A DNA stretch of 64,000 bases, from assembly GCA_016865505.2 (NCBI GenBank), contig AP025252.1, positions 2,542,001 to 2,606,000 of the forward strand, given 5' to 3'. The position numbers and the translations under genes are program-made. The notes beneath the pieces are model-generated. The model saw only the letters and a list, made by a program, of their open reading frames with translations, was not told where the DNA came from and searched no databases. Positions 34,211 through 43,363 of the stretch are shown here, piece after piece. This DNA comes from Bryobacterales bacterium F-183 (GTDB taxonomy: Bacteria; Acidobacteriota; Terriglobia; Bryobacterales; Bryobacteraceae). Numbering within the stretch: position 1 is the first letter of the stretch; each line of letters starts with the position of its first letter.

Positions 34211-37200
34211 ATGTCAAAAGTCACTCTCAGTCTCGCGTGGCTCGTTCTGTCCTGCAGTGTAGTTTCGCTCCACGCCCAATCCTTCTACGGTTCCGTCGTT
34301 GGCACGGTAACCGATTCTTCAGGCGGGTCCATGGCAGATGCCAAGGCCGACCTCATCAACAACGGCACAGGAGACCGCAGAACGTCGCAAACTGACGCCA
34401 GCGGCAACTACCAATTCGTGAACCTTCCTCCAGGCCAGTACCGCTTGCAGATCGAAAAAAGCGGTTTCCGGCGTTACGCTCGCGATCCCATCACCGTCGA
34501 AGTCCAAAGCACCGTCCGCATTGACGTCGCCCTCGAAGTCGGCGATGTGACCCAAACGATCGAAGTCACTTCGCAAGCCCCGCTGCTCCAAACCGAAAAT
34601 GCCTCGCTCGGCCAGGTCGTCGAAGCGAGAAAGGTTTTGGAAATGCCACTCAACGGCCGCAACGTATTCTCGCTCGTCGCCCTCGTACCCGGCGTCGTGC
34701 CTGGCGGTCAGTCCGGATCCACGCCCACCGGCGCCAATCCCTTCGCCTGGGCCAACTTCCAAATCGGCGGTGGACAGGCGAACCAAAGCGCCTCGTACAT
34801 CGACGGTGCGCCCAACAACGCGTCGTACGTCAACCTCACGATGCTTGTCCCCACCCAGGACGCCGTGCAGGAATTTCGCGTACAGACCAACAACCTCGGG
34901 CCGGAATTCGGACGTCTCGCTGGTGGCGCAATCAACCTCACCACCAAGTCCGGTACCAACGCCTTCCACGGCAGCGCGTATGAGTTCTTCCGCAATCGCG
35001 AGTTGAACGCCAACACGTTCTTCAACAACCGTGCGGGCGTTAAGCGCCCTGCCTTCTCACAAAACCAGTACGGCGCCAACCTCGGAGGTCCCATTCGCAA
35101 GGACAAGACCTTCTTCTTCGGCTCCTTTGAAGGCTTCCGTCTCCGCCAGGGGCAAAGCTACGTGTACAGCGTGCCCACAGACGCCATGCGCGACGGCAAC
35201 TTCGGCGATGTACGCAACGCCTCCGGCGCGCTCGTGCCCATCTACGATCCGCTCACCACCTGCGGCCGTTTGGGCAACCCGGCCTGCGCGGTCAGCGGTA
35301 CGGGAACCGACGTCATCTCGCGTACCCCGTTTGCCGGCAACGTGATCCCTGCCTCGCGCATCGATCCTGCTGCTAAGGTCTTAACAGCCGGATGGGGCCG
35401 CGCCAACAGTCCCGGCCTGCCGTTCACCGCGGTCAACAACTTCACGGCCAACGCCAGCGTCGGTGGCGACAACGATCAGTACAACTCTCGCGTCGACCAC
35501 AACTGGAGCGACAAGCAGCGTCTCTTCTTCCGCTATACGTTTTGGAAGAACCTCAACCTGCCCATCGATCCCTACCAGACCCAGGTCTGCGTTGACCGCT
35601 GCACCGAGACGATGAACACCAATCAGGCTGTGTTCGGCGACACCTACTCGCTCACGCCCACCACGTTCCTTGACCTCCGCCTCAGCTACACGCGCTTCCA
35701 CTATGACCGTACGTCCCTTACCGCTGGGTATGACCTCACCCAACTCGGCTGGCCGTCCGCGTTGAATAACCTCGTCTCCTTCCGCGTCCGCCCACTTCCC
35801 AACGTGGTGGCCTACAACGGCGCGTTCTCCAGCAACGGTGCGGGCAGCACCATCTTCGCCCGCAACGATGTTTACTCGATCATGCCCAGCATGACCAAGA
35901 TCGCCGGCAAACACACCATGAAGTTTGGTGGCGAATGGCGCCGTCTCACCCACAACTACTACCAGCAGAACAATCCCTCGGGTACCTTCAACTTCGACGC
36001 GTTGATGACCTCCGTCAACCCGCTCGCGGCCGCTGGTACGGGCAACGGCTTCGCTTCGTTCCTGCTTGGCATGGGCTCCGGTGGCGGCGTCACCCACAAC
36101 AACTTCGTTGCGGGCCAGATGCTCTACCGCGCCTTCTACGCCGGCGACCAGTGGCAGATCGGGTCGCGCCTCACCTTCAACTACGGCCTCCGCTGGGAAC
36201 AGATGGGACCCTGGTCCGAACGCTTTGACCGTCTCGTGGTGCTGCTGCCCAACGCCGACAGTCCTTTGAACGGCCGTGGCGGATTGAACTTCAAAGGCAA
36301 GTTCGGCTTGGTCAACTCCCCGGATAGCCCCAGCCGCAACAACAACGCGCTACGCAATGTCTTCTCGCCGCGCCTTGGTCTGGCTTACCGCTTGAACAAC
36401 AAGACGGTCATCCGCACGGGATGGGGTATCTTCTACCTGCCGAACGACGTCGCATTCAACACGGCGCCGAATATCGACATTGCCAACGCCTACACCACGC
36501 CGTACGTAGGTACGCTCGATGGCAGCATCACCCCTGCCGACCGTCTCTCCAACCCCTTCCCCAAGGGCATCATCCCAGCCCCTGGCCGCGCCTCCAACAT
36601 CCAGCAGTTGTTCTACGGCCAAGGCATCAACGGCCCCATGTACAACGACCCTCGCGCCTACACCCAGCAATGGAACTTCGACATCCAGCGTGAAGTGCTC
36701 GGCGGTATGTTGGTGGACATCGCCTATGCAGGCTCCAAGGGTACGCACCTGCCGGGACCGAATCAGGTCTTGAATCAGTTGCCGGAAGCGTTCCTGTCAC
36801 AGGGCGCGTCCTTGCTCACGCAAGTGGCCAACCCCTTTGTGAACGATGTCCAGCTTGGCCCCTTATCCAACCCGACCGTTGCCCGCGCGCAACTGCTGCG
36901 GCCCTATCCGCAGTACACGGGCTTCAACCAGGTGGCGCCGATGAACCGTAACTCCATCTACCATTCCGCGCAGTTGAAGGTGGAAAAGCGCTTTGCCCAG
37001 GGTGCCTCGATCCTTGGCTCGTACACCTTTGCAAAGCTCATCAGCGACACCGATACGCTCACCGCATGGCTCGAACCCGGTGGTGGACTGGCCGTGCAGA
37101 ACTGGTACAACCTGCGTGCGGAACGCTCCGTGGCGCTGTACGATGTGCCGCACCGCGCGGTCATCAGCTTCATCTACGATCTGCCGTTCGGCAAGGGCAA

Positions 37201-37699
37201 GTCGCTCATGGGCAACGTGGGTGGCGGCGTGGATCGCATCATTGGCGGATGGGGCATCAACGGTGTTTCCACCTTCCAAAGCGGCAATCCGCTCAGTTTC
37301 ACCATGGCGGTCAACACCACCAATTCCCAGGGTGGCGGCCAGCGTCCCAACTCAACGGGCCAAAGCGCGAAATTGGATGGAACGGCGCAATCCCGGCTCA
37401 CCGGTTGGTTCAACACTACCGCCTTCACGGCAACGCCCTCGTTCACCTTCGGTAACTTGGCACGCTCTACAACAGACGTCCGTTCGCACGGCATCGCCAA
37501 CTACGACTTCACGATCTTTAAGAACACCAGGATCACGGAGCGCTTTGGCGTGCAGTTCCGCACGGAAATCTTCAACCTGTTCAATCGCGTGCAGTTCGGC
37601 TATCCCGGTACGGCTCTTGGCAACCCGCAGTTCGGTGTGGTCAGCGGCCAGTACAATACGCCACGTCTGGTGCAGTTGGCGCTACGCTTGAATTTCTAA
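34211..37699 (+). CDS. TonB-dependent receptor with carboxypeptidase-regulatory domain
   Basis: 1162 residues from ATG 34211 with GAGG 4-7 bases upstream. A signal peptide (MSKVTLSLAWLVLSCSVVSLHAQ), then CarboxypepD_reg (VGTVTDSSGGSMADAKADLIN), then plug (NGRNVFSLVALVPGV, AINLTTKSGTNAFHGSAYEF) and a long barrel ending in LALRLNF with a terminal aromatic. It is the OmpA-related TonB-dependent receptor type expanded in Solibacter-like genomes. The ligand is unknown; the linked FG-GAP/UnbV and TPR genes downstream hint at uptake or processing of a complex organic polymer. Confidence 0.92.
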   Translation: MSKVTLSLAWLVLSCSVVSLHAQSFYGSVVGTVTDSSGGSMADAKADLINNGTGDRRTSQTDASGNYQFVNLPPGQYRLQIEKSGFRRYARDPITVEVQSTVRIDVALEVGDVTQTIEVTSQAPLLQTENASLGQVVEARKVLEMPLNGRNVFSLVALVPGVVPGGQSGSTPTGANPFAWANFQIGGGQANQSASYIDGAPNNASYVNLTMLVPTQDAVQEFRVQTNNLGPEFGRLAGGAINLTTKSGTNAFHGSAYEFFRNRELNANTFFNNRAGVKRPAFSQNQYGANLGGPIRKDKTFFFGSFEGFRLRQGQSYVYSVPTDAMRDGNFGDVRNASGALVPIYDPLTTCGRLGNPACAVSGTGTDVISRTPFAGNVIPASRIDPAAKVLTAGWGRANSPGLPFTAVNNFTANASVGGDNDQYNSRVDHNWSDKQRLFFRYTFWKNLNLPIDPYQTQVCVDRCTETMNTNQAVFGDTYSLTPTTFLDLRLSYTRFHYDRTSLTAGYDLTQLGWPSALNNLVSFRVRPLPNVVAYNGAFSSNGAGSTIFARNDVYSIMPSMTKIAGKHTMKFGGEWRRLTHNYYQQNNPSGTFNFDALMTSVNPLAAAGTGNGFASFLLGMGSGGGVTHNNFVAGQMLYRAFYAGDQWQIGSRLTFNYGLRWEQMGPWSERFDRLVVLLPNADSPLNGRGGLNFKGKFGLVNSPDSPSRNNNALRNVFSPRLGLAYRLNNKTVIRTGWGIFYLPNDVAFNTAPNIDIANAYTTPYVGTLDGSITPADRLSNPFPKGIIPAPGRASNIQQLFYGQGINGPMYNDPRAYTQQWNFDIQREVLGGMLVDIAYAGSKGTHLPGPNQVLNQLPEAFLSQGASLLTQVANPFVNDVQLGPLSNPTVARAQLLRPYPQYTGFNQVAPMNRNSIYHSAQLKVEKRFAQGASILGSYTFAKLISDTDTLTAWLEPGGGLAVQNWYNLRAERSVALYDVPHRAVISFIYDLPFGKGKSLMGNVGGGVDRIIGGWGINGVSTFQSGNPLSFTMAVNTTNSQGGGQRPNSTGQSAKLDGTAQSRLTGWFNTTAFTATPSFTFGNLARSTTDVRSHGIANYDFTIFKNTRITERFGVQFRTEIFNLFNRVQFGYPGTALGNPQFGVVSGQYNTPRLVQLALRLNF

Positions 37700-37708
37700 A
37701 AGGGCGCA

Positions 37709-39280
37709 GTGTCGGTCAAGTCTTTCGGTCTAACTCTGTGGCTCTGCGTCGCGGCTTCCCCCGCGGCGCAGGGCCCTTCGCTTGTGGTGCTAAATTTCCA
37801 ACACCAGAATACGCCGACCCAGCAGAAGTACCTGATTGAGACCATGGGTGGCGGCGTCGCGGTGCTGGACTACAACAACGACGGGCTTTTGGATATCTTT
37901 CTGGTCAACAGTGGCCGCATCGCTGAAGGTTCCAAAACCTTCGCACGCAATCAGCCGGCCTATTGGAACCGCCTCTACCGCCAAGGTCCTGCTGGAACCT
38001 TCACGGATGTCACCGCAGCCGCCAAACTCGATCGCATGCCGCTCGATGCGTATGGCATGGGCGTCGCCACCGCCGACATCGACAGCGACGGTTGGCTGGA
38101 TCTCTACCTCACCAGTTACGGCCCTAACGTGCTCTACCGCAACAAGCGTGACGGTACGTTTGAGGACGTCACCACGCCGGTGACCAAGGCATCCGGTTGG
38201 TCGGCGTCTGCGGGCTTCTTCGATTACGACAACGACGGCGACCAGGACCTCTTTGTCACCCGCTATCTCGATTGGGACATGAGTCGCAACATCCTATGTG
38301 GCACGCCCTTTCACGCCTACTGCCGCCCGGACAAGTTCGGTCCGATGTCGAACCTGCTGCTGCAAAACGACGGCAAGGGCAACTTCAAAGACCAGAGCGA
38401 GGCGACGGGCATCGCGGCGATCAAAGGCAAGGCTCTTGGCGCTGCATTTCGAGACTACGACGAAGACGGTTTCACCGACATCTTTGTCGCCAATGACGGC
38501 ATGGAGCAGTACCTTTTCCGCAATCAACAAGGCACGACATTTCAAGAAGTCGCATTGGAAGCAGGCGTGGCCTTTGGCGATGATGGCAAGCCGTTCGCGG
38601 GGATGGGCGTGGCCTTTGACGACTATGACAACGACGGCAAGCCGGACCTTGCGGTGACTGTGCTCGCGCTCGAAAAGTACCCGCTTTTCCGCAACAACGG
38701 CGACGGTACGTTTGGATATGCCAGCGGCTCCACGGGCCTTGCTGCGCTCACTGCGCCGAGTTCCGGCTGGGGAGTTCAGTTCGCGGACTTCGACAACGAC
38801 GGCCGCAAGGACCTGTTTGTCGCGCAGAGCCATGTGCTCGACAATGTTGAACGCATCCATTCCGGCTTGCGCTATCTCGAGCCCATGGCGCTCTACCGGC
38901 AAACGACAGCGGGCAAGTTTGAACGCAACGACATCGGCACGCCTGCTGCCTATCGTGGCGCGACATTTGGCGACCTCAATAACGACGGGGCGATGGACGC
39001 AGTGGTGCAAGTCCTTGGCGGCAAGCCGGTGATCGTGTATGGCAAGCCGCAGAACCGTTGGCTGCTCATCAAAGCGCCCGCCGGAACCGCAGTGCAAGCA
39101 GGCAATGTGCACGGCTATGCGACCACATCCGGCAGCTATCAGTCAGCCAGCGACATTCGCATCCACCTGGGGCTCGGCACGCGCGAGAAGGTGGATCTCG
39201 ATGTTCGTTTTCCCAACGGCAAGCGAAAGGCGCTCACGGGCGTGGCCACCAATCAGATAATCGAGGTAACGCCGCCATGA
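37709..39280 (+). CDS. CRTAC1-type FG-GAP/VCBS repeat protein with ASPIC/UnbV domain
   Basis: 523 residues from GTG 37709, 9 bases after the receptor gene, with a signal peptide (VKSFGLTLWLCVAASPAAQ). At least five FG-GAP/VCBS blades carry D-x-N/D-x-DG calcium-type loops (DYNNDGLLDIFL, DIDSDGWLDLYL, DYDNDGDQDLFV, DYDEDGFTDIFV, DFDNDGRKDLFV), followed by the ASPIC/UnbV C-terminal domain (SDIRIHLGLGTREKVDLDV). It is a surface or periplasmic propeller of unknown role, common in these bacteria. Its stop overlaps the next start (ATGA). Confidence 0.92.
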   Translation: MSVKSFGLTLWLCVAASPAAQGPSLVVLNFQHQNTPTQQKYLIETMGGGVAVLDYNNDGLLDIFLVNSGRIAEGSKTFARNQPAYWNRLYRQGPAGTFTDVTAAAKLDRMPLDAYGMGVATADIDSDGWLDLYLTSYGPNVLYRNKRDGTFEDVTTPVTKASGWSASAGFFDYDNDGDQDLFVTRYLDWDMSRNILCGTPFHAYCRPDKFGPMSNLLLQNDGKGNFKDQSEATGIAAIKGKALGAAFRDYDEDGFTDIFVANDGMEQYLFRNQQGTTFQEVALEAGVAFGDDGKPFAGMGVAFDDYDNDGKPDLAVTVLALEKYPLFRNNGDGTFGYASGSTGLAALTAPSSGWGVQFADFDNDGRKDLFVAQSHVLDNVERIHSGLRYLEPMALYRQTTAGKFERNDIGTPAAYRGATFGDLNNDGAMDAVVQVLGGKPVIVYGKPQNRWLLIKAPAGTAVQAGNVHGYATTSGSYQSASDIRIHLGLGTREKVDLDVRFPNGKRKALTGVATNQIIEVTPP

Positions 39281-40326
39281 CCGTCGCCCTCGCAATGCTG
39301 CTGACGCTTGCCCAAGTCACCCCGGAACTGCGCCAGGCCGCGGAAAGCGGCATGAAAGCCCGCCAGTCCGGCGACCTTGCGACAGCGGCGGCTGAGTTTC
39401 GAAAAATCACGCAAATGGCGCCGAATCTGGCAGCGGGTTTTGCCAACCTAGGGGCGGTGTACTTCGAGCAGAAAGACTACGTACAAAGCGTCCCCACATT
39501 GCGGCGTGCGCTCGAACTGAACGCCAATCTGCCTGGGACTCGAACGCAACTGGGAACCGCGCTTCTCGCTACCGGCTATGCGGTCGAGGCCATCCCGTAC
39601 CTGGAAGCATCACCGGAGTTGCTGGGCATCGCATTGCTCGAAGGCGGACGTGAACGCGAGGCGATTGACCGTCTGGAAGCCGCGCTGCAAACCAAGCCGA
39701 AGGATCCCGATCTGCTTTTTTACTTGGGACAGGCGCACAGCCGCTTGGCTGGGAAAGTCTTCGCGCAGGTAACGGGCGTCCGCGCAGTGCAATTGAGCGC
39801 AGAAGCGGCCGTGGTGGCCGGTCGCCGGGAACAGGCCGCTAAAGCGTATGCGGAAGTCATCGCCAAGCGACCGGATCTGCTCGGGATGCATTTGGCCCTG
39901 GGCGAACTGGCGCTCGAAAGTGGCGACTTCGCAACGGCAGGCAAAGAGTTCGAGAAGGAGGTCAAGCTCGCGCCGGGGTCGGCTCGCGCCGCCTGGCGAT
40001 ACGGTGCTGTACTCCTCAATCAGGGCAACAACGCTGCTGCGTTGAGCGAGCTTCGACGGGCCAACCAGTTGCAGCCCGATATGCCCGAAACGCTGCTTGA
40101 TCTGGGGAAGGCCGAACTCGCAGCGGGATCGTTGCCGAATGCTCAGCAGGCGTTTGAGAAACTGTTAGCGATTGAGCAGGAGACGCTGCTTGCTGAGAAC
40201 GCCCATTTGCAGCTATCCAATGTCTACCGCCGCTTGAATCGCCCGGCCGATGCGGAGCGGCACGCCAAGCTATTTCGCGAGCTTCGGCAGCGACGCACCG
40301 TAAGCGATGTGAAACAATCGAAATAG
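39277..40326 (+). CDS. Exported TPR protein
   Basis: 349 residues from ATG 39277, in an ATGA overlap with the preceding gene. A short N-terminal hydrophobic segment (MTVALAMLLTLAQ) looks like a signal peptide. The rest is tetratricopeptide repeats, for example AGFANLGAVYFEQKDYVQSV, ARAAWRYGAVLLNQGNNAAA and ETLLDLGKAELAAGSLPNAQ. TPR proteins mediate protein interaction; coupling to the UnbV protein suggests they act together in the periplasm. The next gene starts 4 bases after the stop. Confidence 0.9.
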   Translation: MTVALAMLLTLAQVTPELRQAAESGMKARQSGDLATAAAEFRKITQMAPNLAAGFANLGAVYFEQKDYVQSVPTLRRALELNANLPGTRTQLGTALLATGYAVEAIPYLEASPELLGIALLEGGREREAIDRLEAALQTKPKDPDLLFYLGQAHSRLAGKVFAQVTGVRAVQLSAEAAVVAGRREQAAKAYAEVIAKRPDLLGMHLALGELALESGDFATAGKEFEKEVKLAPGSARAAWRYGAVLLNQGNNAAALSELRRANQLQPDMPETLLDLGKAELAAGSLPNAQQAFEKLLAIEQETLLAENAHLQLSNVYRRLNRPADAERHAKLFRELRQRRTVSDVKQSK

Positions 40327-40330
40327 ATAC

Positions 40331-41302
40331 ATGATTCGTTGTGCCGTTGCCGGCGCCGGAGCTTTTGGTGAAAACCACCTCCGCGTGCTCCGAAGCCTGC
40401 CGCCGGACTCTGTCGAACTGGCTGGCGTCCTCGATTCCGACCCCACGCGAGCTGCGCAAGCTGCCGCCAAATACCAATGCCGGACCTTTAGTTCCCTCGC
40501 CGAACTGTACGGCCAAGTGGACGCCGTGATCGTCGCGACACCGACCATCGCGCATGAAGCCGTCGCCGCGCCGCTGCTCGAAAACGGCATCGATGTTCTG
40601 ATCGAAAAGCCAATTTCGTTCGACGTGCACTCTGCCGAACGCCTCACCAAACTCGCGCAGGACAACCAGCGCATCCTGCAGGTGGGCCATCTCGAACGCT
40701 TCAACCCTGCCGTACGGGCGCTCGAAAAGATCGTCACCACCCCGCTGTTTTTCGAAGTGCACCGGATGAGCATTTTCAGTCCGCGGAGCCTGGACGTGGA
40801 CGTGGTGCTCGATCTGATGATCCACGACATTGAGATTGTGCTGGCGTTGGTGAAGCAGCAGCCTTGTGAAATCCGCGCGGCCGGGATTTCGATTCTGTCC
40901 GAGAAGGTGGACATCGCCAACGTCCGGCTGCAGTTTCCTTCCGGCTGCGTGGCGAACCTTACGGCGAGCCGCGTGTCGACGGAAAAGGTTCGCAAGTTGC
41001 GCCTGTTTCAGCCAAGCGAGTACGTCTCGATCGACTACACCAAGCAAGAGATCGTAGCCATCGGCGTGTCGCCGCAGCGGCAGATTCAATTCAAGCCCGC
41101 GCCGGTGACCAAAGGCGAACCGTTGCTGCTCGAAGTCCAGCATTTTCTGGACTGTGTGCGCACGCGAAATCAGCCGCTGGTTGGCGCCCAAGAAGCCACC
41201 GATGCGCTGCGGGTGGCGGCCAGCATTTTGGAAAAGATCGAAGAGCACAACGGCATCGTGCGGCAAACCCTGAGCAACGGAAGCGCCGTTGCAAGCGTCT
41301 AA
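40331..41302 (+). CDS. Gfo/Idh/MocA oxidoreductase, possibly a UDP-sugar dehydrogenase (GnnA-like)
   Basis: 323 residues without a signal peptide. The Rossmann motif AVAGAGAFGENHLRVL and the catalytic-site EKPISFD are intact, followed by the central beta-sheet domain with DLMIHDIEIVLAL and GCVANLTASRVSTEKVRKLR. The second half resembles members found in lipid A gene clusters (GnnA, a UDP-GlcNAc 3-dehydrogenase), but no lpx gene lies nearby, so this is tentative. It sits between the TPR and TonB-like genes, with gaps of 4 and 12 bases. Confidence 0.85.
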   Translation: MIRCAVAGAGAFGENHLRVLRSLPPDSVELAGVLDSDPTRAAQAAAKYQCRTFSSLAELYGQVDAVIVATPTIAHEAVAAPLLENGIDVLIEKPISFDVHSAERLTKLAQDNQRILQVGHLERFNPAVRALEKIVTTPLFFEVHRMSIFSPRSLDVDVVLDLMIHDIEIVLALVKQQPCEIRAAGISILSEKVDIANVRLQFPSGCVANLTASRVSTEKVRKLRLFQPSEYVSIDYTKQEIVAIGVSPQRQIQFKPAPVTKGEPLLLEVQHFLDCVRTRNQPLVGAQEATDALRVAASILEKIEEHNGIVRQTLSNGSAVASV

Positions 41303-41314
41303 TACACGTACACC

Positions 41315-42358
41315 ATGACGGAGCAGAGAGAACAGGTTGATCAGGATCTCGATCTGCTCATTCATTGGGAACACGGCTGGAACCGCCCAAAGCCGTGGTA
41401 CGGCGCGGCGGGGTCTGTGGTCGCGCATATCGTCATCGCTGCAGTGGTGCTGGCGATGCCCGCAAAAGAGTTTTTTGTTCCTGTGAACGTTCCTCCGGCG
41501 ACGGTGGACATCCGCAAACAATCCGTGCCGCTGGTAGCTCCACGCGATGTTTTGACGCAGAAAGCTCCGAACGTCAACAAACCGGCGCAACAGCTCGATT
41601 TGGCCGGCTTGATGGCGCGTCCGGAAATGAAGCCTTCGGTCTCGAGGCCTGCGCTTCCTCCTCCAGCGCCTACCAAAAAAGCCGCTTCGGAAATAAAAGT
41701 CGAGCAGGCTCCACAACTTAGTCAAATACCCAATATGGGTACTCAGATACCCATTTTGGGTACGAACGGTACGACGCCCGCTCCGGCGCCCCCGCCTCCG
41801 CCCGCCTCCGAGAAGCCGAAACTGGCCTTTGAAACGCCCGGTACATTGACCGGGTCACCGCGCGGACAGATCGAAGCGCCGCAACAAATGACCGTTGCCG
41901 ACGCCGCAAAAAAAGCGATGACCTCCCGCAATCGCGGGGTGGGATCGGGCATGATGGTTGGCGATCTCGGCGGCGATCCGACGCCGGGTTTGCCGGCTTT
42001 GCCCGGGACGCAGGGCAAGAGCGGGAACAGCCTGGAACTGCTGAGCGACCCGCAGGGCGTGGACTTTCGGCCGTACCTGGTTCGCGTGCTGGCGGCGGTG
42101 CGACGTAACTGGTTCGCGGTGATGCCCGAGAGCGCGCGGATGGGTATGCGGGGCCGGGCGGTGATTCAGTTTTCCATCGCCAAGAATGGCGGCGTACCGA
42201 AGTTGGTGATCTCGATGCCGTCGGGCAGCGACCATCTGGATCGCGCCGCCGTGGCGGGCATCAGCGCTTCGAATCCTTTTCCTCCTCTTCCCAATGAGTT
42301 CAAGGGATCTGAGATCCGCCTGCAACTCGTGTTTGCTTACAACATGCCGCGGCAGTAA
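41315..42358 (+). CDS. TonB-like energy-transducer protein
   Basis: 347 residues. A cytoplasmic N-terminus is followed by a transmembrane helix (VVAHIVIAAVVLAM, residues about 31-49), a Pro/Ala/Lys-rich periplasmic linker (residues 75-200) and a C-terminal domain (VDFRPYLVRVLAAVRRNWFAVMPE) of the TonB/TolA type. It would couple the inner membrane to outer-membrane transporters such as the receptor at 34.2 kb. ExbB and ExbD are not in the window. The linker contains a tandem repeat with IPNMGT and IPILGT. It is followed without a gap by the NHL protein. Confidence 0.85.
   Translation: MTEQREQVDQDLDLLIHWEHGWNRPKPWYGAAGSVVAHIVIAAVVLAMPAKEFFVPVNVPPATVDIRKQSVPLVAPRDVLTQKAPNVNKPAQQLDLAGLMARPEMKPSVSRPALPPPAPTKKAASEIKVEQAPQLSQIPNMGTQIPILGTNGTTPAPAPPPPPASEKPKLAFETPGTLTGSPRGQIEAPQQMTVADAAKKAMTSRNRGVGSGMMVGDLGGDPTPGLPALPGTQGKSGNSLELLSDPQGVDFRPYLVRVLAAVRRNWFAVMPESARMGMRGRAVIQFSIAKNGGVPKLVISMPSGSDHLDRAAVAGISASNPFPPLPNEFKGSEIRLQLVFAYNMPRQ
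41727..41762 (+). repeat. Tandem 21-base palindromic repeat inside the TonB-like gene
   Basis: Two copies of ACCCA-3 bases-TGGGT (41728-41740 and 41749-41761) lie 21 bases apart and encode I-P-x-x-G-T twice in the periplasmic linker. Each can fold into a small hairpin. Confidence 0.7.
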
Positions 42359-43273
42359 ATGATATGCTGCTTGGCGATGTTGGTTCTAGCCTCTGTCGCC
42401 GCTACTGTTCTGCTGGCTCAACCTGTACTTCCACATCGCGTTGTGAACGATTGGGCAAAGCTCCCCGACGGGTGGAACTTTGGCGAAACGTCCGGCGTTG
42501 CCGTCGATAAGGATGACAACGTCTGGGTGTTCAACCGGGGTCCGCATGGGCTGATCAAGTTTGACAAAAACGGCAAGTTTTTGAAGGCTTTCAATGAAGT
42601 TCCGGTGACGTCCGCACATGGTGTGAAGGTCGATCCTAAGGGCAACATTTGGGCGATCGACGTGTACGGCAACAGCATCTTTCAGTTCGACCCGAATGGG
42701 CGGATCCGGATGGTTCTGGGCAAGGCGGGCAAGGCTGCGGGCACCAACGACGAACCGGACGGCTTCAACTATCCGACGGCGATCAGCTTCGCGCCCGATG
42801 GCGGCTTCTATGTGTCGGACGGCTACCGCAATTCGCGTGTACTGAAGTTCAATGCCGAGGGCATCCATGAGCGCCATTGGGGTACTAAGGGTACTGGGGA
42901 CGGCCAGTTCGACCTGGTGCACGATGTCGCGCTGGACGATAAAGGGCTGGTTTATGTTGCTGACCGGTTGAATGAGCGTGTACAGATTTTTGACGCGAGC
43001 GGCAAGTTCCTACGGAAGTGGGATGGCTTGGGTTCCCCCTGGGGGCTGGCTTTCGCGGCCAAGGAACGAGCCTTCTACATGTGCGACGGCAAGAACAACC
43101 GGATTCTAAAGGTGAACATGGACGGGCAGATTCTGGGTGTGCTCGCCGGCGGATACGGCAAGGTGGAGGGCAAGCTGGACTTTCCGCATCACATTGCCGT
43201 GGATAGCGAGGGGTCGATCTACGTTGCCGAGGTCCGCAACTGGCGCGTACAGAAGTTTTCTGTTCCCAAATAG
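42359..43273 (+). CDS. Exported NHL-repeat protein, peptidyl-alpha-hydroxyglycine lyase-like
   Basis: 304 residues. The ATG follows the TonB-like stop immediately. After a signal peptide (MICCLAMLVLASVAATVLLA) come about six NHL blades with G-V-A-V-D-x-x-x-N-V-W/Y-V patterns (SGVAVDKDDNVWVF, HGVKVDPKGNIWAID, HDVALDDKGLVYVAD, HHIAVDSEGSIYVAE). The overall pattern matches bacterial peptidyl-alpha-hydroxyglycine alpha-amidating lyase-like proteins, but that activity is not established for bacterial members. Expected in the periplasm. Confidence 0.85.
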   Translation: MICCLAMLVLASVAATVLLAQPVLPHRVVNDWAKLPDGWNFGETSGVAVDKDDNVWVFNRGPHGLIKFDKNGKFLKAFNEVPVTSAHGVKVDPKGNIWAIDVYGNSIFQFDPNGRIRMVLGKAGKAAGTNDEPDGFNYPTAISFAPDGGFYVSDGYRNSRVLKFNAEGIHERHWGTKGTGDGQFDLVHDVALDDKGLVYVADRLNERVQIFDASGKFLRKWDGLGSPWGLAFAAKERAFYMCDGKNNRILKVNMDGQILGVLAGGYGKVEGKLDFPHHIAVDSEGSIYVAEVRNWRVQKFSVPK

Positions 43274-43329
43274 CAGTGTTATCTAGGGTTTAACGGTGGA
43301 GTGCTAAACTAAGCGGAGGTTCTCTTCGA

Positions 43330-43344
43330 GGGGCTTCCAGCCCC
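43330..43344 (+). other. Short hairpin in the leader of the sugar transferase gene
   Basis: GGGGCT and AGCCCC (43330-43344) form a perfect 6-base stem with a TCC loop, 19 bases before the start codon. The 90-base gap around it holds no other clear signal. It could end the upstream operon or affect translation. Confidence 0.4.
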
Positions 43345-43363
43345 GGTTAGCGCCCGTCTCTAG

